Notes under the pieces: generated by a model | What the model was told of the DNA's origin: nothing | The model's database searches: none | What the model saw: the letters and a program-made list of their open reading frames with translations, nothing else | Shown here: positions 58,724 to 64,000 of the stretch, piece by piece | Position numbering within the stretch: the stretch's first letter is position 1 | Layout: the number at the start of each line of letters is the position of its first letter | DNA from: Armillaria gallica | Taxonomy: Eukaryota > Basidiomycota > Agaricomycetes > Agaricales > Physalacriaceae | Reading direction: 5' to 3' | DNA length: 64,000 nucleotides | Assembly: GCA_037576215.1 (NCBI GenBank) | Contig: JBANDB010000018.1 | Span: 992,001-1,056,000 of the forward strand | Program-made: the position numbers and the translations under genes

Positions 58724-59218
58724 ATGCTCGTCAGTCATTCCCTTGTTAGCGCATTCTCGGTTCTCTTGATCGTTCACGGAGGTGAGTCTCTTCTGAGATC
58801 ACAGACGCTACCTCAGGTTGAATCGTGCGATGTTTAGCGTTCTCCTCTGTCGTACCTCCGATGCGGCGCGCCTTTGAGCTCCCACTTGACGGGTCAGACT
58901 CATCTGAATTGGCGATATGCCGAAATCAGTGCGCGATAATCGATGAACTCGGTGTGCGTATTACTATTTCTCATTCCTCACTCCCCTCTTTAATTTTGGC
59001 TGTTAGGCCTGTACTCTGTCGGACGTGGGGTGCATGTGTTCCAACGATAACGGAAAGGCGTACGCTGGATGCATGACCTGTCTCGTTGGTGCATCCAAAG
59101 AGGATATAAAGGAAGGGGCACAGAGCGCAACAGATCGTGAGCATTTGTTCCCATCTATCTACCGCGCTTTCATCTGATGAAGGGAAATATCCAGTGTATA
59201 TATTTTCTTGCAGGCTGA
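58724..59218 (+). CDS. Small secreted cysteine-rich protein (CFEM-like pattern)
   Basis: Four exons (58724-58781, 58838-58953, 59007-59136, 59214-59218) splice in frame to 102 aa. The last exon is only 5 nt and supplies the stop. A signal peptide MLVSHSLVSAFSVLLIVHG is followed by a short pro-like region. A cysteine core then reads CRNQC, AC, GCMC, GCMTC, seven cysteines in about 38 residues. The spacing C-x3-C...C...C-x-C...C-x2-C resembles short CFEM-related secreted proteins of Agaricomycetes, but the canonical eight-Cys CFEM is incomplete, so the family is tentative. Extracellular location is inferred from the signal; the function is unknown. The gene is too fragmented by introns to appear as one long frame. 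Confidence 0.65.
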
Positions 59219-59295
59219 TGGGAGTTTCCATGGAGAATCAGACGGTCGGTTAGACGGACTGGGCCATCGTTCGGTTCAAGCTGGTTGTCCGTCGT
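59219..59295. other. Short spacer
   Basis: Spacer between the small secreted protein gene and the F-box relic; nothing seen. Confidence 0.3.
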
Positions 59296-60675
59296 TATTC
59301 ATTGAGGGCAATTCAAAGAGCTTGTTTGTGATACTTTAGAGTATTTGGACAACAATGTTTGGGACGTAGCGCTATTTTCTAAGGCGTTCATTGCCTAATC
59401 AGGACTCCGCTACTTACCCTCTTGCCATCATCAAGCCACATCCGGAGGCTATGCTTGACGATCAAACACTCTTTCTTACTCTGGAGAGTAATGAAATCCG
59501 CCCGTTTTATCTTTACAATCGTCGCCATGGCTAGCGCGAGCCAGAATCTGGATTTTACCAACCCTTCCGAGGGCGTTTACATCGTCACAGGTCTCAACAA
59601 CGGCCTTGCGCAACTGGTCGACCATCTCGAATCCAACTCAGCAATTCACCTCTCGCGGCTTTTGATTTCCGATTCCTCCGCACATGAAGTAGAAACAAAG
59701 CACAACGTGGAAGTATATGATGACGAGATGGTGTACGGCTGGGGTCGTCGTGGAGAGAACGAAGTACAACTGGGAGAAGAAGAGGAATTAGCGAAAGAAG
59801 ACGAGAAGCATTTGTCAAGGGTAGCCGGCGAGGAACAGAGACACGGAAGGGCGAAGAAGGATATCAAATTGAAGTACGCGATACTCCGTCAGCAGGCATT
59901 GCTAGGCCAGATTCTGAGGAGAGTAGCGCCTGGACTAGAGGCTCTTTCGTACTTGGAATACAAGGAGCCGCCGCGGGATGGCTATCCCGCGCACGGCGAC
60001 AGTGTGCGCCTCGACATTGTCCTATAACAAGCCTTCCCCAAACTGAAAGAGCTCACCGTCTTCACTCGTCGTGTGATGGCAGAGACATTTCCTCCATCGT
60101 TACCTTTTGATTCATCCAAGTTCCCGTCGGTCACTCATCTGCATCTTCATATACTATCATCGCTACCTTCGCTCGACGATTTTTCCCGACTCTTTCCTAA
60201 TCTCACCCATATCCGGCTCTCAGGGTTCAGTAGCACGTACCAGCTCCCCAAGGAGCTTCAACCCAGCTATGTCCTTCGAGGTGTCGTGGAAACTCTTAGA
60301 GAGTGGGCGTTTGGATATGACCCAGAGCGTGCAATTATTCGGTCAGTCTGTTTTTGTGTGCGAGTTTCATTTGACATTAGCTGATGCTTTGATAGGATGC
60401 CCATGCCCTCGAATCTTACAATTATTCTCCAACCGTCATACCCAGTGAGAAGTAGCGGTTTCTGTGCCACATCGAGTGTCGAGTACGATAGTATTTACCC
60501 GGTAATGGAGAGGATTATGCGCCTTCATCCGTACGTTCATTTCATGTGGCCTTCAAAGGTATACCATGATGCCGGGAAGCCTCTGTTTCCGGTTGAGAGA
60601 GCAGTTGAAATGTTTGAAACACGAAGGGAGTGGGAGAGAGATGACCGATCTGAGAAGGATATGTGGTGGCGGTGA
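59296..60675 (+). pseudogene. F-box-type protein, decayed
   Basis: An F-box-like start (KELVCDTLEYLDNNVWDVALFSKAF, about 59315-59392) ends at a stop. The next part continues in another frame: YLPSSSHIRRLCLTIK, then 59422-60024 with a Glu-rich stretch. An in-frame TAA at 60025-60027 separates this from QAFPKLKELTVFTRRV and the leucine-rich part SVTHLHLHIL...LFPNLTHIRLSG. A normal intron (60342-60397) then leads to NLTIILQPSYPV and the stop at 60673-60675. One frameshift plus one nonsense codon argue against function; F-box proteins act as SCF ubiquitin-ligase adaptors. Confidence 0.6.
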
Positions 60676-60883
60676 GTCTGACTCTTCTTCACACTGCGGA
60701 ACAACGCGCTCTGATATCATCTCAGACGTCAAACCAGAACGCCATCAATCGAAGAGCTTGACACAGACGTCAATGTTGATGTGTCCTCAAATCTGTAGCT
60801 ATCTATACATCACAACAATTCGTGTTTCACGGCGACTTCCACGTCTTAATACCCATAATTTACTTCAGAAACTGCAAATCTAT

Positions 60884-62492
60884 CTATGTAATTTGCTCCT
60901 TTCGAACGTACGAATCTCCATCGTCAATCTCGGTTTCTCTCGTTGTTGCCTCTGTACCCGTATCCGCATCCGATATCTGATCAACGTCAACAAACATTCC
61001 TCAGCAACAGGCAGGAACACCTCACCTGGAGGACCTCCGTACGAGTAGCAACCTGAATCGAATAACTACCCGTGATAGTAGGCCTTTGGGGCCGCGATTC
61101 CGTCCTAGAGATCGAGTCGCCATAGTAAAAGACGCGAATGTCTTTCCGGGCGTTGAGGGTCCACATCATACTGATGGCGTACAGCTTGGGTAGAGCCTGG
61201 TTGAATGCGGTCCCGACTCTAGGTTTGTCCGGCGGAAGGTAGACGCAGATCAGAGTGAGAAGGGCACTGCACCGTGTGAGTGATTCCAGGCAAGGCACTG
61301 TTTGAAACTTGCTCACCATATGACGGCAGGCATTGCTGTTTGGAACGTGAGCCGTACCAGTGCGTTGATCATGCCTACGGTTCTAACGTGCGCGGCGTCA
61401 GCCCATGCATCAGAGACAACTACGACAAGGAGACTAACTGCGGCATAACGTTCCTTCGGGTCTTCAGGAGAAAAAACGCTGTTGTTACCGCTAGCAGCAC
61501 ATCTGCGACTACAACAAAGTGAGTCAAGGATCATACAAAGATTATTATGCCTACCGAAAACGGTTGCGAAATGAGCAGACACTAATAGAATGAGAGATTA
61601 GCCGGCACAAAAATAATGTGAAGAAGCGTTTACTCCAGTAAAGCAAGCTGGCCTCGAAGTGAACAATTCTTTGAACCTAAAACAGTGAGAGTTGAATCCC
61701 TCTAGCATGTCTGTATACTTACCGTCAATATGGCAGCGATGACAGCAAATATGCACACTAGGACAATGGGCAGAACTACCCACCACCTCTCCGACACAAC
61801 CCATAATCTATAGCAAAAATAGCATTGAACATAAAAACTGATGAGAGCGACCATCAGCGGGTTTCCTGCTCGGCGGATTATTATCACGAGAGGCAACGTC
61901 AACGGTGCATGACAGACCGGCTTCATACCATGCCCCAGATCTGAAGTAGTAGAATAATCAGGCACGAGGAATAAGTCTCGTAGGAGATGGAACGTACAAA
62001 TGTCGAACAGCGCTTTGAATATCTGCAAAGTTTTCGATTAGCCCGACCCAGACGATGGCGCTTCAAGTCGCAGTCTGTGTTAGTTTCTCTTGTAAACCTT
62101 GACGGTGGCCACGTACAAGCTCTAGAAATCGACGAGTCAGGCTAAAGGAAGAGATCTCAAAAAAGGCGGCAGCAGACCTGAATTGACTTGAGCGTCGTGA
62201 TCAAAGCAAGGAACCCAACGGACGCTCGAGCTGTCACTCTATCGTTCTTTCCGTACCACGAAAAGTAATTCAGCATCTGTCGCGTGGATTATTCTCCCAG
62301 CGATATGAAAACAACAACCATTCGAACCTGAACAGACAGGATCCCCTGGAGGTATAGGTCAGCGCAAAGACCGACGAGCTGTAGCTCTGAGCTTCGAGTG
62401 GAGCGATAATAGGCAAAAACACTTACCCATGGACCGAGAAGAAAACCCGCGGTGAAGTTATTGTCTGGTTGTGCTGGAGGTCCCGGTTCCAT
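60884..62492 (-). CDS. Seven-transmembrane protein of the DUF6534-like family
   Basis: Eleven exons join in frame to 329 aa: 62427-62492, 62328-62378, 62178-62276, 62104-62121, 61998-62022, 61723-61940, 61632-61674, 61439-61508, 61317-61382, 61026-61266, 60884-60976. This uncharacterised family is greatly expanded in Agaricomycetes. Seen: the N-terminal signature NNFTAGFLLGPWLVGLCADLYLQGILSVQ, membrane helices around SVGFLALITTLKSIQ, PLMVALISFYVQCYFCYRLWVV and VVLPIVLVCIFAVIAAIL, the conserved IADVLLAVTTAFFLLKTRRNVMP, and TVGMINALVRLTFQT followed by ALLTLICVYLPPDKP. The C-terminal tail is Asp/Thr/Glu-rich. Exon 4 (18 nt) may end six bases later. Location: a membrane; role unknown, sometimes likened to receptors without proof. 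Confidence 0.82.
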
Positions 62493-62870
62493 TATGGGGG
62501 CTAGTCGAAAGATACATACTTCCCCTTTCTTTTATAGTATGCTGTAAGGCATGGAGAAAGGAGGCGCAGTTCTCGGTCTTAATGACAACCGGTGCGACGA
62601 GCCTTCGATACGGCCGTAATACTCGATTTTGTATTCTCCCAAAACCACGAGATATTCCGACCTCGCGACGGGTTTCCCATGGGCAAAGAATTTCGTGTTC
62701 AGATGACAATCGTGGGTGCGGTACGGTGAATGGAAACTTCCAGGTCCGAAGATCAGCCACGAGAGCGTGTAGGAAAGGAAGCTCAAACCTTTTGCGACAC
62801 CGGAGAAGCCAAGTGCCAAGGTAATTCACCGAATTCCCATCTACTTGAATATCCCACGATTTAAAACAAT
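62493..62870. other. Intergenic, no recognised gene
   Basis: Upstream of the 7-TM gene. The minus-strand frame at 62532-62819 has no motif. Confidence 0.35.
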
Positions 62871-62879
62871 GATAACCAA

Positions 62880-63223
62880 TGATATCTGACTGGCAATCTT
62901 CCAATCTCCATATTAAAATGCGTCGAATCTTCTACTGTAGAGTTCCGAACTCTGAAGCTCTGGTTTGTCTCCAGAATATCCTGTGGGGCGGGGCCATCGG
63001 AAGGCCGGTCCTGATGCTGGTTCGAGAATGAACACAGGATTCTCACGAAAGCCGGTCGATCCCCAGAAGTACTGCGCCCCAGTTCAGCAAAAAATAGTAC
63101 GCGTAACACGCAAATCTGGTTTGGGAGAGGAACATTCCTATTATCAATCAATATATACCATGCAATAAAATATTAAAATATCAAAATCTCCTTATGCTCC
63201 ACCTGGACTGAATGAATGACAAT
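62880..63223. repeat. 3' flank of the second polygalacturonase, duplicate of 47331-47699
   Basis: Direct duplicate of the flank downstream of the polygalacturonase at 47700-49595, with scattered differences and a short insertion (about 63085-63105). Confidence 0.7.
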
Positions 63224-63997
63224 CTAATATGATCCACCAGAGACCTGAGCTCAACATCAGCATGGTCTTCCGGTAGCACAACCAAGGAAACACGTACAGT
63301 AGCATCATCACTATCGACAGTTCCAGCTGATCCACCGGTGACCGTCAACTTGGAGAAGTCCCATGTTCTATGTATGTTCAACATCAGCAGCCGTGCGACG
63401 ATGATAAAGTGTCGACTTTACCCTGAGCAGTTACCACAGTCTATAGTCAGTCGCTTCGCCTTGTCTCCGACCCTACAAGCACATTAGGACAGCGAAGGGC
63501 CAGTGAGAGGCACAACTTACTTGACTGTGGTAGCGCTTCCGGTGAAGCTCACGCCTCTGTAAAGGAACGGATCAGACGACCGGCTTATTTTCATAGACGT
63601 CAAAGCGACTCACGAAATAGGACCGCCAGTTCCAGGAGTACCAGCATCGTCGGGGTACGATTGTGAGATCAAGACGCCATATTTGGTGATACCACTGATG
63701 GTGTTACTGTGAAGAACGGGTTAGCAGGTCATCTTGGAACGAAGACAAAGTAATATTCACCCAGAGTACGTGATACCTGACACTTTGGCACTTGTGGCTT
63801 CCGCCTTGACTTTAATTCTGCGAGTCGCGCGACGTCAGAACACCAAGCGAGGGACCAGAGATTCGGCATCGTACCTGAGCCCATACATAGAGTTCGTAAC
63901 AGTGTTGCCGGAGATGGTCACGTCGGTGACTGTCTTACCAGTGGAAATAGAGCCAACGGAAATGCCATGACCGCCAGAGCATTGGTTGTTTTTGAAG
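63224..63997 (-). CDS. Endo-polygalacturonase, GH28, cut by window edge
   Basis: Seven 3' exons of a second copy: 63875-63997, 63761-63817, 63614-63706, 63521-63556, 63422-63472, 63298-63367 and 63224-63244. All have the same lengths and phases as the last seven exons of the gene at 47700-49595. The visible part has NNQCSGGHGIS (catalytic His), the R|IKVKAEAT region, ISQSYPDDAGTPGTGGP, DCGNCSG and a C-terminus VSGGSY. The first exons with NTD and QDD lie beyond the window. The open frame and conserved splice sites suggest an active gene. Secreted pectin hydrolase by family. Confidence 0.9.
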
Positions 63998-64000
63998 CTG

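Overview
This window looks like nuclear DNA of a filamentous basidiomycete, most likely a mushroom-forming Agaricomycete. The evidence is the many short (about 50-60 nt) GT-AG introns, micro-exons, and gene families typical of that group: etherase-type GSTs, DUF6534-like 7-TM proteins, F-box relics, class A FAD monooxygenases, GH28 polygalacturonases and a short secreted Cys-rich protein. No bacterial-style operons, CRISPR array or plasmid/phage genes are seen. Gene models below were spliced by hand from the sequence, and the reading frame was checked through every junction.

Layout. 1-9.1 kb: an array of GST genes on the minus strand (one cut by the window edge, two complete), broken up by mobile DNA: a fold-back MITE, a retrotransposon 3' relic split by a 606-bp hAT-like element with a perfect 8-bp target duplication, and GCGTGG-rich repeats. 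9.1-16.3 kb: no gene recognised, but diverged tandem repeats of about 320 bp. 16.3-22.4 kb: a conserved housekeeping block: ETT1/Nro1 family, a Ste13/Dap2-like dipeptidyl aminopeptidase, and SYS1, divergent from the peptidase across about 130 bp. 22.4-31.5 kb: gene-poor, with direct and inverted repeats and pyrimidine-rich DNA. 31.5-38.0 kb: a 20-exon BCS1-type AAA ATPase converging on a DNM1-type dynamin. 38.6-41.2 kb: a hypothetical protein and a decayed F-box gene. 43.0-45.0 kb: a GST copy in inverted orientation relative to the first array, with its flank also inverted. 46.3-49.6 kb: tRNA-like repeats, then a polygalacturonase relic and an intact 16-exon polygalacturonase. 52.5-53.8 kb: a G/I/M-type oxidoreductase carrying an apparent frameshift. 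55.4-57.2 kb: a FAD monooxygenase truncated at its last intron. 57.86 kb: tRNA-Asn. 58.7 kb: a small secreted Cys-rich protein. 59.3-60.7 kb: an F-box/LRR pseudogene. 60.9-62.5 kb: a 7-TM protein. 63.2-64.0 kb: a second polygalacturonase running off the window.

How it fits together. A core of conserved cell-biology genes (translation termination, Golgi targeting, vacuolar/Golgi peptidase, mitochondrial AAA, organelle fission) is flanked by fast-evolving accessory genes of a wood- or litter-decay lifestyle (GST detoxification, pectin degradation, FAD oxidation, secreted protein) that have been duplicated, inverted and partly pseudogenised. The strongest structural signal is the pair of near-identical GST segments in inverted orientation about 39 kb apart, bracketing the core block. 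No convincing wholly new molecular system was found; the most notable items are duplication and mobile-element structures.
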